A stretch of 14,572 nt of DNA from Lentisphaeria bacterium (GCA_019408975.1 DXVA01000045.1:4715-19286); one strand, 5' to 3'; positions 5,847-14,410 are shown, numbered from the stretch's first letter. Made by a program: numbers and translations. The notes: generated from the sequence alone by a model not told the origin.

Positions 5847-6090
5847 CCTGACTCCTGAACTCAATTTGCCTGAAAAAATAATTCCGCATCCGGGATATTT
5901 CAAGCAGAGAACCGAACATTTCAGCCGAAAGAACGGCAAACTTGTTTGACGGGTACAGGCGGCTTTCTGCTGCCGCGGTATATAATACGCATCGCTCACG
6001 TCCTTTCCCATCCGGCGGGGGGCGCGGCAGACGCAGCACATCTGCGCCGGGCATGTATCCGGAAAAACAGCAAGTCATATCTGCCCAGCC
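5847..6090. other. Intergenic region between marR and ybaK
   Basis: Besides the ybaK promoter it contains a GC-rich imperfect hairpin around 6020-6052 (GGCAGA...TCTGCGCC) and a TATATAAT box at 5979-5986 without a good -35. A 23-codon minus frame, 5992-5921 (MRIIYRGSRKPPVPVKQVC...), is preceded by AAGGA eight bases upstream of its ATG. It is basic and short and I do not call it a gene. No clear terminator for the MarR gene is visible. Confidence 0.4.
5876..5903 (-). promoter_or_regulatory. Possible ybaK promoter
   Basis: Minus strand TTGAAA at 5903-5898, a 16-base spacer and TTATTT at 5881-5876, about 30 bases before the ybaK start codon. The -10 matches consensus only moderately. Confidence 0.35.
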
Positions 6091-6552
6091 TCATGACACG
6101 CCATACTCCCTGTCTCTGGCGGATTGTTTTTTCCCCAGAGACAATTCAGTTCTATAACGAACCTTTCGAACCAAATTCACCAGAACATCGCGTTCAATAT
6201 CCGTCAATCCCTCCGTCATGACTTCATGGCACCGCCCAATGATCTCTTCGATCTTCGGGATCAGGCGCAGGGACTTCTCCGTGGCATGAAGCTTGAAATT
6301 ACGCCGGTCCATCTCATCAACTTCGCGTGTGATCAATCCGGCATTCAACAGCTGCTGGACAATTGCCGCGGTCGTGCTTTTGCTGATCATAATTTCAGAA
6401 GACAGTTTTTCCTGCGAAATGCCGTCATTCTCGGCGATTCCCATAATGAACGGAAACTGCCCCATCGTAATATGAAGTTTTTTCAATTCACGCGCATAAT
6501 AGTTATGAGTGCACCGGCTGATCGTATAAATATCCAGTGTCAGCTTCTTCAT
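6091..6552 (-). CDS. MarR-family transcriptional regulator (divergent to efflux operon)
   Basis: A 153-residue winged-helix regulator, normal MarR length. An N-terminal helix (MKKLTLDIYTISRCTHNYYAREL) aids dimerisation. The wHTH spans about 46-92 with the recognition helix near ISKSTTAAIVQQLLNAGLI and the wing at DEMDRRNFKLHATEK, followed by C-terminal dimerisation helices. The start at 6552 is supported by GGAGG at 6564-6560, seven bases upstream. The frame extends to an ATG at 6600, but the predicted transcription start makes that unlikely. It probably represses itself and the divergent efflux operon, since related inverted repeats lie at both promoters, and is released by a small-molecule pump substrate. 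Inducer unknown. Confidence 0.92.
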   Translation of the reverse strand: MKKLTLDIYTISRCTHNYYARELKKLHITMGQFPFIMGIAENDGISQEKLSSEIMISKSTTAAIVQQLLNAGLITREVDEMDRRNFKLHATEKSLRLIPKIEEIIGRCHEVMTEGLTDIERDVLVNLVRKVRYRTELSLGKKQSARDREYGVS

Positions 6553-6569
6553 TTCATTTCCTCCAAATA

Positions 6570-6591
6570 CAGTCTGTTCGGCGAACTGTTC
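6570..6591. promoter_or_regulatory. Putative MarR operator at the marR promoter
   Basis: Holds overlapping inverted repeats (GTTCGGCGAAC and GAACTGTTC) in the marR leader, just after its predicted transcription start. On the minus strand it reads CAGTTCG-CCG-AACAGA, sharing both blocks with the site at 6696-6708 (CAGTTCG-T-AACAGA). Consistent with autorepression. Confidence 0.5.
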
Positions 6592-6604
6592 ACAAGCCAT
6601 TGAT

Positions 6605-6633
6605 AATATAGGCTTCCCCCTTCTTTTTTACAA
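6605..6633 (-). promoter_or_regulatory. sigma70-like promoter of marR
   Basis: Minus strand TTGTAA at 6633-6628, a 17-base spacer and TATATT at 6610-6605. Predicted transcription starts near 6598, downstream of the ATG at 6600, which supports the shorter MarR start. Confidence 0.6.
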
Positions 6634-6662
6634 TCTCCGCTGACTTTTTTTCAGAATTCATC

Positions 6663-6690
6663 TTGTTTTTTTTCGAGGATATGATATATT
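6663..6690 (+). promoter_or_regulatory. sigma70-like promoter of the efflux operon
   Basis: TTGTTT at 6663-6668, a 16-base spacer and TATATT at 6685-6690. The MarR-type inverted repeat begins at the next base, so bound repressor would cover the start of transcription. Confidence 0.55.
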
Positions 6691-6716
6691 AAATCAGTTC
6701 GTAACAGAACTAATTT
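6691..6716. promoter_or_regulatory. Putative MarR operator at the efflux promoter
   Basis: Arms AAATCAGTTC and GAACTAATTT around GTAACA: 10-bp arms with one mismatch. It is directly downstream of the -10 box and 35 bases before the adaptor start codon. Confidence 0.65.
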
Positions 6717-6750
6717 TTAAATAATAAAGATGAGATGGACGGAGGAAAAA

Positions 6751-7857
6751 ATGACATCACGGCTTTTGCTTCTGGGAAGCATCGCAATGTTCCTGTGGAA
6801 CGGTTCCGCAACAGCAGCGGAGAGAGGCGCGGAAGCTCCTCCGACCGTTGTGGCGGATACGGTCAAAACTGTTTCCGAGGCAAACCCGAAACGCTATGTC
6901 GGTGTCGTGGAACCCATTCAGCATGTAGACATCATGCCGCGGATTACAGGCAACCTTCTCAAAATCAATTTCAAAGAAGGCGAAGTCATACGCAAAGGCA
7001 CTCTGCTGTATGAACTCGAAGATACAACCTACCGCGCGGCCGTGGACGGACTCAAGGCACAGAAGGAATCTCTGGAAGCCGCGCTGAAATATGCACAGAA
7101 GGAGTTTCACCGGAACAACACTCTGGTCCGCAGTAAAGCGGTCGCGGTCTCCGCGCACGACAAATCCATTCTGGATATTGATTCCGCCCAGGCGAATCTG
7201 AAACAGGTCAGAGCGTCTCTGATGGATGCGGAAAATACACTTTCCTATGCGAAAATCTACGCGCCGATCACAGGGCGCATCGGCAAGAGCGTCTTCACGG
7301 AGGGCAATCTGATTACACCGGCGGGGGGGAAACTCACCGATATCGAGATGATCGCTCCGATTTACGTGAGATTCAGTATCAGCGAACGGGTCTTCCGGCG
7401 CGATTTCGGCGGGCAGGAGAGAATCAGGCAGAAAGCCGTCGTCCGGATTCAGCTCGCAGACAATACAGTCTACAAGGAAACTGCAAAAGTAACTCTGATC
7501 GACAACAAAATCAGCTCTTCGACCAATACGATCACACTCTGGGCTACTTTCGAAAACAAGGATCATCAACTGATTCCGGGAAGTTTCGTCAGTGTGCTGG
7601 TGTCGGCAAAGGCGGATAAAAAGTTCAATGCCATCGTGCCGTCCGCCCTGATCATGGACCATGACGGGTATCAGGTGTATGTGCTCGACAAAGACAACAA
7701 GGCAACCCTCCGGAAGGTCAGGACGGGGGGAATCTCCAACGGAAAGCAGATCATTCTGGAAGGGCTCGACGGTTCGGAGCGCATCATCATCGAAGGCACC
7801 AACAAAGTCATGCCGGGCATGACGGTGGCGCCTGTCTCTGCGGAAGCGGTAAAGTGA
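6751..7857 (+). CDS. RND efflux periplasmic adaptor (membrane fusion protein, MexA/AcrA type)
   Basis: A 368-residue adaptor that links an inner-membrane RND pump to an outer-membrane channel. Residues 1-23 are a signal peptide (LLLLGSIAMFLWNGSATAA). There is no lipobox cysteine, so unlike AcrA/MexA it seems not to be lipidated. Barrel-sandwich halves lie at about 55-92 (VDIMPRITGNLLKINFKEGEVIRKG) and 165-192 (YAKIYAPITGRIGKS), with an alpha-helical hairpin between (95-165). A beta-barrel follows (about 200-285) and a membrane-proximal domain closes the protein (PSALIMDHDGYQVYVLD...VMPGMTV). The start at 6751 has GGAGG five bases upstream; the ATG at 6730 lacks a ribosome site. The permease follows after 7 bases. 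No outer-membrane factor is in the operon, so a TolC-like partner must come from elsewhere. Confidence 0.92.
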   Translation: MTSRLLLLGSIAMFLWNGSATAAERGAEAPPTVVADTVKTVSEANPKRYVGVVEPIQHVDIMPRITGNLLKINFKEGEVIRKGTLLYELEDTTYRAAVDGLKAQKESLEAALKYAQKEFHRNNTLVRSKAVAVSAHDKSILDIDSAQANLKQVRASLMDAENTLSYAKIYAPITGRIGKSVFTEGNLITPAGGKLTDIEMIAPIYVRFSISERVFRRDFGGQERIRQKAVVRIQLADNTVYKETAKVTLIDNKISSSTNTITLWATFENKDHQLIPGSFVSVLVSAKADKKFNAIVPSALIMDHDGYQVYVLDKDNKATLRKVRTGGISNGKQIILEGLDGSERIIIEGTNKVMPGMTVAPVSAEAVK

Positions 7858-7864
7858 GGGCGGC

Positions 7865-10800
7865 ATGTTTGCAGAATTCTTTATCAGGCGGCCGAAATTC
7901 GCTTTTGTCATATCCGTGGTGACGATCCTCGTCGGGCTTCTGTGTCTTTACAGGCTTCCCATTGCGGAATATCCGGAAATTGCACCGCCGTCCGTCAAAG
8001 TCACGGCACAGTATCCGGGCGCGACCTCGCAAGTTATCTCGGAAACAGTCGCCAGCGTGATCGAGGAGCAGGTGAACGGCATCGAGGACCTGCTTTATTT
8101 CAAATCCGAAAGTGACAACAACGGAAATTACACCCTGACCCTGACTTTCAAGCCCGGCATCGACTCGGATATTGCGCAGGTCAACGTGCAGAATGCGGTT
8201 CAGCAGGCGGAATCCCAACTGCCGGACGCAGTCATCCAGATCGGCGTCGTCACCAAAAAACAGCAGACCGACATGATCGGCGTTTATGTCTTCCGGACCA
8301 ACGGCAAGACACTCTCGCAGCTCCAGCTCGCAAATTACGTCCGCATGAATGTGAAGGACCCGTTTGCGCGCCTGCCGGGCATGGGCTACGTCGAAATCCT
8401 CGGAGAGCGCAATTACAGTATGCGGGTGTGGCTTGACCCGTTGAAAATGTCGGCATTGAACCTGACCCCGGAAACCGTCATCTCCAAAATCAATTCGCAG
8501 AACACTCCGGTCGCGGCGGGTTCCCTCGGCGGGGAAAAATCCAATCCCTACCTCCAGCTCAAGCTGGATGTGACCGGGCGCCTGAAAACCGCAGAAGAGT
8601 TCGGAAAAATCGTAGTCGCCTCCGGTTCCCGCGGAGAAGAGGTCACGCTGGGCGACATCGCCCGCATTGAACTCGGAGCGGAACTGTACACCGACGAAGG
8701 GTTCTTCAACGGGACGCCATGCGTGGCAATGGCGATCTACCGTCAGGACGGCGCAAACGCGGTGGAAGTAGTCAATAGCGCCAATCAGCTCCTGAACGAA
8801 CTGCGCCAGCGTTTTCCGGAAGGAGTCGAGGGATTCATCTCCTATGACCCGACTCATTATATCATGGTCAATGTAAAGGAAATCGCCGAGACGCTGATCC
8901 TGACACTGATTCTCGTCGTTGCCATCACCTTTCTCTTTCTTCAGGACTGGCGCGCCACACTGGTGCCCGCGCTCGCCATTCCGGTATCCCTCCTGGGAAC
9001 CTTTTTCTTTATGGAGGTACTCGGATACTCCATCAATGTACTGACCATGTTCGGACTGATCCTGGTCATCGGTTCGCTGGTGGACGATGCCATCGTTGTC
9101 GTGGAAAACACCATGCGCATCATTGAGGAGGAAAAACTTCCGCCGAAAGAAGCGACGGTGAAAAGCATGAAGCAGATCACGGGCCCGGTAATCGCCACAA
9201 CTCTGGTCACGGTCGCAATTTATGCGCCGATCGCCTTTTACGGGGGAATCGTCGGCACCATTTACATGCAGTTTGCAGTGACGATGTGCATCGCACTGTG
9301 CATTTCGGCATTCAACGCCCTGACTTTGAGCCCGGCGCTCTGTTCGCTGATTCTCAACCCCGCCGGCGGTGAGAAGAAAAAGAAATTCCTCCTTTTCCAA
9401 TGGTTCGATGTTTCACTCGATGCGACAAAAAAAGGATACATCGCCGTATCACGGATCCTGCTCCGACGGCTTGTCCTCACATTCATCCTGATTGCCGCAG
9501 TGCTTGCGGCTGACGCCTGGATTCTGAAAAATCTCAAGGGCGGATTCCTGCCGAACGAAGACAAAGGCGTGCTGATGTGCGAGCTGGAACTCCCGCAGGG
9601 GGCGGCGCTGGAACGCACCATCAAGGCAATGAAATCTTTCAACGACAAAGCATTGAAGATTTCCGGCATCAAGGAGATCATCACTGTGGCGGGCTACTCG
9701 ATCATGAGCGGAGCAAGCGAAAACCTCGGTTTTGCGATTATAACGCTGGAAGACTGGGACAGGCGTAAAACTCCGGAGCTCTCGATCAACAGCATCCGCG
9801 ACAGGATCATGGCGGCGGGTGCAACCATCCCGCTGGCGGAAGTCCGTGTATTCCAGCCGCCGGCAATCATGGGGCTCGGCGTAAGCGGAGGCGTCACTTT
9901 CGCCCTGCGCACCACCGGAGAAGACACGCCGCAGCAGTTCGAACGGCAGACGGGAAAACTCCTCGGGCTGCTGAATGACAAAAAAGTCATGCCGGAACTT
10001 CTGTATGCGTTCAGCGGATTCAGCGCCCGGACGCCGCAGATTTACCTCGATATCGACCGGACCAAGGCGGAAGCGCTCGGGGTTCCGACAGACAGAATTT
10101 TTACTGCGCTCCAAAGCAATTTCGCCAGTTTGTATGTCAACGACTTCAATCTCTACGGCTATTCATTCAAGGTCAAAATTCAACTGGACGGCGGAGAACG
10201 TTCCACACTGGACGCGCTGGAGGAGCTGCAGGTCCGGAACAATTCAGGCGAAATGGTCCCATTGAGTGCAATCGCGGAAGCAAAGGTCATGCTCGGCGCA
10301 CGCAAAATCGAACGCTTCAACCAGAATATGGCGGCGGTCATCACCGCAATTCCGGCGCCGGGGGCATCCACAGCTAGAATCATGAACAGAATCGAGGAGC
10401 TGGTCCGGACGGAATTCTCCAAGGATTACGATATCAGCTGGACGGATATGAGTTATCAGGAGAAAAACAACAGCGGAAGGATTGTCCTGCTGATGACGCT
10501 CGCCGTCATTTTCGGTTATCTCTTTCTCGTCGCACAGTATGAATCGTGGTCCATTCCGCTGCCGGTCATTCTTTCGGTATCGTTCGCATCGCTGGGCGGC
10601 GTCACTGCGCTCTATCTCACAGGAATGCTGCTTGATATCTACGCGCAGCTTGGTCTGATCATGCTGATCGGACTGTGCGCAAAGAGCACGATCCTCATGG
10701 TGGAATTCTCCATGCAGGAGCGCATTGCCGGAAAATCCATCGCACGCGCGGCGATCAACGGCGCAAATTACCGCTACCGCGCAGTTCTCATGACGGCATG

Positions 10801-11011
10801 GAGTTTCGTCATCGGGGTCCTGCCGCTTCTGTTCGCATCCGGAGCGGGCGCGGAAAGCCGCCGCGTCATCGGAACCACAACGTTCTGGGGAATGCTTGCC
10901 GCGACAGTGATCGGCATCGCATTCATACCGCCGATGTTCGCAGTATTCCAGAAGACCCGTGAAACAGTCAAGAAGTCAGGCAGGCAGACAAAAGCCAATG
11001 CGGAAGAATAA
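7865..11011 (+). CDS. RND multidrug efflux permease (HAE1/AcrB type)
   Basis: A 1048-residue inner-membrane proton/drug antiporter, essentially the length of AcrB. The N-terminus (MFAEFFIRRPKFAFVISVVTILVGLL) is the canonical first membrane helix. Proton-relay residues sit at AcrB-identical positions: Asp407-Asp408 in GSLVDDAIVVVEN and Lys940 in GLCAKSTILMVEF. The first porter/docking region is about 30-335, the TM2-6 cluster about 340-500, the second periplasmic region about 560-860, and the TM8-12 bundle follows. RAVLMTAWSFVIGVLPLLFASGAG matches the conserved RP-ILMTS...LGV-PL region, with Ala replacing the usual Pro. The trimer would capture substrates from periplasm or outer leaflet and pass them to the adaptor and outer channel. 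Cotranscribed with the adaptor and a second MarR; substrates are not predictable. Confidence 0.95.
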   Translation: MFAEFFIRRPKFAFVISVVTILVGLLCLYRLPIAEYPEIAPPSVKVTAQYPGATSQVISETVASVIEEQVNGIEDLLYFKSESDNNGNYTLTLTFKPGIDSDIAQVNVQNAVQQAESQLPDAVIQIGVVTKKQQTDMIGVYVFRTNGKTLSQLQLANYVRMNVKDPFARLPGMGYVEILGERNYSMRVWLDPLKMSALNLTPETVISKINSQNTPVAAGSLGGEKSNPYLQLKLDVTGRLKTAEEFGKIVVASGSRGEEVTLGDIARIELGAELYTDEGFFNGTPCVAMAIYRQDGANAVEVVNSANQLLNELRQRFPEGVEGFISYDPTHYIMVNVKEIAETLILTLILVVAITFLFLQDWRATLVPALAIPVSLLGTFFFMEVLGYSINVLTMFGLILVIGSLVDDAIVVVENTMRIIEEEKLPPKEATVKSMKQITGPVIATTLVTVAIYAPIAFYGGIVGTIYMQFAVTMCIALCISAFNALTLSPALCSLILNPAGGEKKKKFLLFQWFDVSLDATKKGYIAVSRILLRRLVLTFILIAAVLAADAWILKNLKGGFLPNEDKGVLMCELELPQGAALERTIKAMKSFNDKALKISGIKEIITVAGYSIMSGASENLGFAIITLEDWDRRKTPELSINSIRDRIMAAGATIPLAEVRVFQPPAIMGLGVSGGVTFALRTTGEDTPQQFERQTGKLLGLLNDKKVMPELLYAFSGFSARTPQIYLDIDRTKAEALGVPTDRIFTALQSNFASLYVNDFNLYGYSFKVKIQLDGGERSTLDALEELQVRNNSGEMVPLSAIAEAKVMLGARKIERFNQNMAAVITAIPAPGASTARIMNRIEELVRTEFSKDYDISWTDMSYQEKNNSGRIVLLMTLAVIFGYLFLVAQYESWSIPLPVILSVSFASLGGVTALYLTGMLLDIYAQLGLIMLIGLCAKSTILMVEFSMQERIAGKSIARAAINGANYRYRAVLMTAWSFVIGVLPLLFASGAGAESRRVIGTTTFWGMLAATVIGIAFIPPMFAVFQKTRETVKKSGRQTKANAEE

Positions 11012-11015
11012 GACA

Positions 11016-11351
11016 ATGACTCCTGAAAAATTTTTTCAGGCATACCGGGAAATTTACCGGGAATGGAGCCTTTTCCTGAAACACCACTCGGGGAAAAGCT
11101 CCCCCTTCCCTCATTCCGCCCTCAAGACGCTCCAGCTCTGTCATCATATCCAGACGCATCCGGGGTGTTCTCTTTCAGAAGTCGCCGCCGTCATGGGAAT
11201 CACGGCGGGAGGAGCATCCGCGCTGGTGGACTCTCTTTACAGGAAAGGTTTTCTTGAAAGAAAAAACAATGAAACGGACCGGCGGCGCATCTCTCTCTTC
11301 GTGACTCCCGCAATCGAAGAACTCATGCGGAGAATCAATTCGATATTTTGA
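11016..11351 (+). CDS. Short MarR-family regulator at the end of the efflux operon
   Basis: A 111-residue winged-helix protein. It has an N-terminal helix (TPEKFFQAYREIYREWSLFL), an HTH around CSLSEVAAVMGITAGGASALVDSLYRKGFL and the MarR wing NNETDRRRISLFVTPA. It then stops at RRINSIF, about 30-40 residues earlier than usual, so most of the C-terminal dimerisation helices are missing. The start at 11016 lies 4 bases after the permease TAA, with GGAAG nine bases upstream. Its stop is only 7 bases from the convergent histidine kinase gene, which may have trimmed it. It may form unusual dimers, pair with the first MarR, or be decaying. Its place in the pump operon suggests feedback control of efflux. 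Confidence 0.85.
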   Translation: MTPEKFFQAYREIYREWSLFLKHHSGKSSPFPHSALKTLQLCHHIQTHPGCSLSEVAAVMGITAGGASALVDSLYRKGFLERKNNETDRRRISLFVTPAIEELMRRINSIF

Positions 11352-11358
11352 CCGCGGC

Positions 11359-14106
11359 TCATGATTCACGGCGGAGGATTTCCTCCGCAGCTTCAGACCT
11401 TCCCTGTTTTTCCGTCCGCGCAAGAAGCACGTTCAGTTTTTCCAGAGTGACCGGTTTCAAAAGAATACCGTCGAAGAGTTCCATATTGAAGTTCGCCTGA
11501 TTATCCGTATCCGCGGTAACTGCGAAAATCTTCATGCCGGAAAACGCGGGGTTGGCACGGATTGCACGGGCAAGATCCTCGCCGTTCATTCCCGGCATCC
11601 AGAGATCGGTCAGCAGAATATCCGGCGGGATATTCGTTTTCAGGTATTCCAGCACCTCTCTGCCGGAGGAAACCGTATCCGCCCTGATATGCAGTTTCCG
11701 GAACATCGCGGAAAGCACTTTCAGATTCAAGGCGATATCGTCAGCCAGCAGGACACGCCACTGTGGAGCCTCCACCGGCAGGAACGGCTCCTGTTTCCCT
11801 GAGAACCGCCCCGCCGCAGTTCCGATGTACGGGACATGCTCCAGCTCCAGCGTAAAGACGCTTCCTCTTCCCAGTTCGCTTTGCAGGAGAATTCTCCCCC
11901 CCATCCGTTCCGCCAGCCGCTGAGAGATGGCAAGCCCCAGCCCGGTTCCCTTGTAAATCCTGGAATCCCGGACTGCGTCCTGCTGAATAAACGGATTGAA
12001 AATCTCTTTCTGCGCTTCGTTCAGAATGCCGATTCCCGTATCCGCCACACGGGTGTGAAGCGTTCCCTCGCACCCGTCCTTTTTCAGAAAACCGAACGTA
12101 ACCGTAATTCCGCCATGCTGAGTGTATTTGATGGCATTCCCGATCAGGTTCAGCAGAATCTGGCGCACCCGCAGGGAATCAATTTTCACCACGGGCAGCT
12201 CCTGCGGACATTCAATCGTCAGCGCCAGATGTTTTTCTTCGACTTTCTGTTTGAAGATCGCCTGAAATTCACCGGCAAGCAGCCGCAGGTCGGTCGGTTC
12301 GGGAACAATCTTCATCTGTTCCGCCTCAATCTTGGAAAGATCAAGGATGTCGTTGATCAGAGTCAGCAGAGTATTTCCGGCAACATTGATCGAATGCAGA
12401 TAATCCATAAGCTCCTCGTGCGTGACTTCGTTATTCCGGAGCAGTTCGCTGAATCCGATCACCGCGTTCAGCGGCGTCCGGAGCTCATGGCTCATCGTCG
12501 CAAGGAAAAGACTCTTCGCCTTGTTTGCATTCTCCGCCTCGGTCAACGCACGTGCAAGCTGCCGCTGTGTTTCATTGAAATCCGTCATGTCGATCATCGT
12601 CTTGAGAATATAAGAGGGCTTCCCGTGCATCATGACCGGACAGGCGCTCTCAAGATAATCACGTCCATTGAGTTTCAACTGATGCTGATGTGCCTTCCAG
12701 TCCTCCGCCGCCAGTTTCAGCGGACAGTTTTCCGGATATCCTCCGGCGCCGCAGAAATCGGTATGGCACTCATGTCCGTAAATCTCCGGCTCGCGGCATG
12801 ATGCCAGCTTCAAAGCGGCGGAGTTGGCGCGCACCAGTTTCAGGTCCGGCGAAAACAGCGTGATGGGAATATGGACCGTATCCATGATGATGCGTTTTTC
12901 AAATTCGCTCCGTTCCAGTTCGGTACGGGTATCGCGGCAGGCGAGAATAATCTCGATCACATGCGTCGTCACCTGAATCAGGCGCTGTTCCATCAGATCG
13001 AAATGATGATTGGCACGGTCATAGGAAACACCGAAATGCCCCCAGAGCCGGTTCTGCTTCCAGATGCCCGCCACGCAGATGGATTTCAGCCCGCCGTCGT
13101 GCAGTTCCCTCCGCCAGTTGCCCGCGACAATCTCCATATCGGGATCGGAAAGGTCATCCACGGCGATCAGGTGCCGGGCTTTGAGACGGCGGAACCAGAC
13201 CGCGTCCGGATCTATCTTCAACGGCGGCAGATGCGAAATGTCATGCGCCTTGTCCGAATTCCACAAGCCGCTCAAAATACCGAGATTCCGCTCATAATCA
13301 TAGGAATACACATAACAGAGTTCCGCATTCAATTTCCGCCCGAGCGTCTGCAGGATAGTCCGGATCGCCTTCTCCTCATCCTTCGCAAAACTCACGGATT
13401 CCAGAATGGAACTGAAGAGACGCTCCTGCTGGGTATGCCCATACAGATCATCCTGAAGTCTCTTGTGCTCGGCGGCAAGGCGTTTCTCCTCGGAGACATC
13501 AATGCCGAGAATCAGCAGGAGACGGCTGTCATCGTCGCCTATGCCGGTCACCAGTGTGTCGATATGGTGCCTGATGCCATCCTGCGCAGTGATCACACTG
13601 TTCCGCCTCAGGGTCTTCCCGTTCAGAACTTCAGGCGCCTCCTCTTCGTGTATTTCCGCTTCTCCCCGGAAAAAATTCAGCTCGGCATCCGTTTTCCCGA
13701 TGATATCCCCGGCAGGAATCCCCGTTATCTTCTCCGCCATGCGGTTCCAGATCAGATAGCGGAATTCGTTGGAGGCGTCCTTGACAGCCACAATCGCAGG
13801 CAGGCTGTCCATAATATTGTTCAGGAGAAAATTTTCAGCAAGGCGCATTTTCCCATGCTGTCTGCATCGCCTGCCGAAACGGGTCAGGCGACGGAAACGG
13901 ATCACCCCGTAAACGACAGTCCCCGAAAGAAAAACCAGGCAGCCGGCAATGACGATCAGTCCCCATCCGGGAATCGCAACTCCATCGCTCAGAAACGGCA
14001 TTTTCCCTGAATTGCCTGTTTCACCGGAAAAAGCCGGAACGGGATAGTTTAGCAGAATCAGAGCGGTAAAAAAGACAGTGATTCTCTGCAAAAATTTCAT
14101 CGTCAT
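11359..14106 (-). CDS. Hybrid sensor histidine kinase (PAS-GAF-PAS-HisKA-HATPase-REC)
   Basis: A 915-residue membrane sensor. It has a signal-like hydrophobic segment (5-27), a short periplasmic loop (28-46) and a second membrane helix (47-69). PAS1 spans about 92-205, a GAF-like domain about 228-395 and PAS2 about 402-512. PAS2 carries a cysteine/histidine cluster: Cys437, His445, Cys447, His448, Cys452 and Cys461 (NCPL). HisKA follows with phospho-acceptor His540 (SHELRTP). The HATPase has an N box (NLIGNAIKYT), G1 (DTGIGI, 689-694) and G2 (GTGLGLA). The C-terminal receiver spans about 783-900 with Asp789/790, phospho-acceptor Asp834 (LLTDLWMPGMNG) and Lys884 (LLKP). The tiny periplasmic loop argues for cytoplasmic sensing. 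No output regulator or Hpt protein is nearby. ATG at 14106 or 14100 (MKFLQRIT) could be the start; neither has a clear ribosome site. Confidence 0.92.
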   Translation of the reverse strand: MTMKFLQRITVFFTALILLNYPVPAFSGETGNSGKMPFLSDGVAIPGWGLIVIAGCLVFLSGTVVYGVIRFRRLTRFGRRCRQHGKMRLAENFLLNNIMDSLPAIVAVKDASNEFRYLIWNRMAEKITGIPAGDIIGKTDAELNFFRGEAEIHEEEAPEVLNGKTLRRNSVITAQDGIRHHIDTLVTGIGDDDSRLLLILGIDVSEEKRLAAEHKRLQDDLYGHTQQERLFSSILESVSFAKDEEKAIRTILQTLGRKLNAELCYVYSYDYERNLGILSGLWNSDKAHDISHLPPLKIDPDAVWFRRLKARHLIAVDDLSDPDMEIVAGNWRRELHDGGLKSICVAGIWKQNRLWGHFGVSYDRANHHFDLMEQRLIQVTTHVIEIILACRDTRTELERSEFEKRIIMDTVHIPITLFSPDLKLVRANSAALKLASCREPEIYGHECHTDFCGAGGYPENCPLKLAAEDWKAHQHQLKLNGRDYLESACPVMMHGKPSYILKTMIDMTDFNETQRQLARALTEAENANKAKSLFLATMSHELRTPLNAVIGFSELLRNNEVTHEELMDYLHSINVAGNTLLTLINDILDLSKIEAEQMKIVPEPTDLRLLAGEFQAIFKQKVEEKHLALTIECPQELPVVKIDSLRVRQILLNLIGNAIKYTQHGGITVTFGFLKKDGCEGTLHTRVADTGIGILNEAQKEIFNPFIQQDAVRDSRIYKGTGLGLAISQRLAERMGGRILLQSELGRGSVFTLELEHVPYIGTAAGRFSGKQEPFLPVEAPQWRVLLADDIALNLKVLSAMFRKLHIRADTVSSGREVLEYLKTNIPPDILLTDLWMPGMNGEDLARAIRANPAFSGMKIFAVTADTDNQANFNMELFDGILLKPVTLEKLNVLLARTEKQGRSEAAEEILRRES
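11371..11388. other. Strong hairpin between convergent genes
   Basis: GCGGAGGATTTCCTCCGC is a perfect inverted repeat (7-8 bp stem) lying 19 bases after the short MarR stop and inside the last codons of the histidine kinase. There is no adjacent T tract, so it is not a textbook terminator. It may act as a 3' stabiliser or weak terminator for the efflux transcript, for which no other terminator is visible. Confidence 0.45.
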
Positions 14107-14410
14107 TCAATGGTCAATTCCATACGATTTTCTATTGTAAAATACCCCATTCCCGGCAACGGCTCACAAAGACAGAATTTTAGTGATTGGTACTAAACAT
14201 AACTAGTTGATGCTGTAATGCAAATGAAAAACAGGAATATTTCCGGATAAAATATTTTTTTATTTTTTATGCTGTTTTTCAGGAGGTTTTCCGTTTGACT
14301 TTATGGTAAAAGACGGCTATATTTTATACCCCGTTTTTCATCATGCGCAAACAGCAATCCGGTAAAATCTTTACATGCGCCAATAGCAGCCCGGCGCCGG
14401 CTGTTTCAAT
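14107..14410. other. Intergenic region upstream of the histidine kinase
   Basis: About 300 A/T-rich bases with no gene found. It contains an AACTAGTT palindrome (14202-14209), an AGGAGG (14281-14286) with no usable start codon at proper distance, a consensus plus-strand promoter (14295-14323) and a GC-rich hairpin CAGCC...GGCTG (14387-14403). I see no convincing promoter for the kinase gene on the minus strand. Confidence 0.5.
14295..14323 (+). promoter_or_regulatory. Consensus sigma70 promoter reading toward the right-edge repeats
   Basis: TTGACT at 14295-14300, a 17-base spacer and TATATT at 14318-14323: the closest match to consensus in the window. It points away from the histidine kinase into the palindromic repeat cluster. 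It could drive a gene beyond the edge or a structured transcript. Confidence 0.55.

Noticed and set aside
5847..6041. 65-codon N-terminal extension of ybaK
   Set aside because: Family N-terminus and an AGGAG site place the start at 5846; the extension is Cys/Arg-rich and not protein-like.
7808..9400. 530-codon open frame antisense to the RND permease
   Set aside because: Shadow of a well-conserved permease; its translation is rich in Asp, His, Arg and Cys with no domain pattern.
12871..14010. 379-codon plus-strand frame antisense to the hybrid kinase (and another at 11836-12801)
   Set aside because: Both lie opposite recognisable sensor domains and have no ribosome site or family features.
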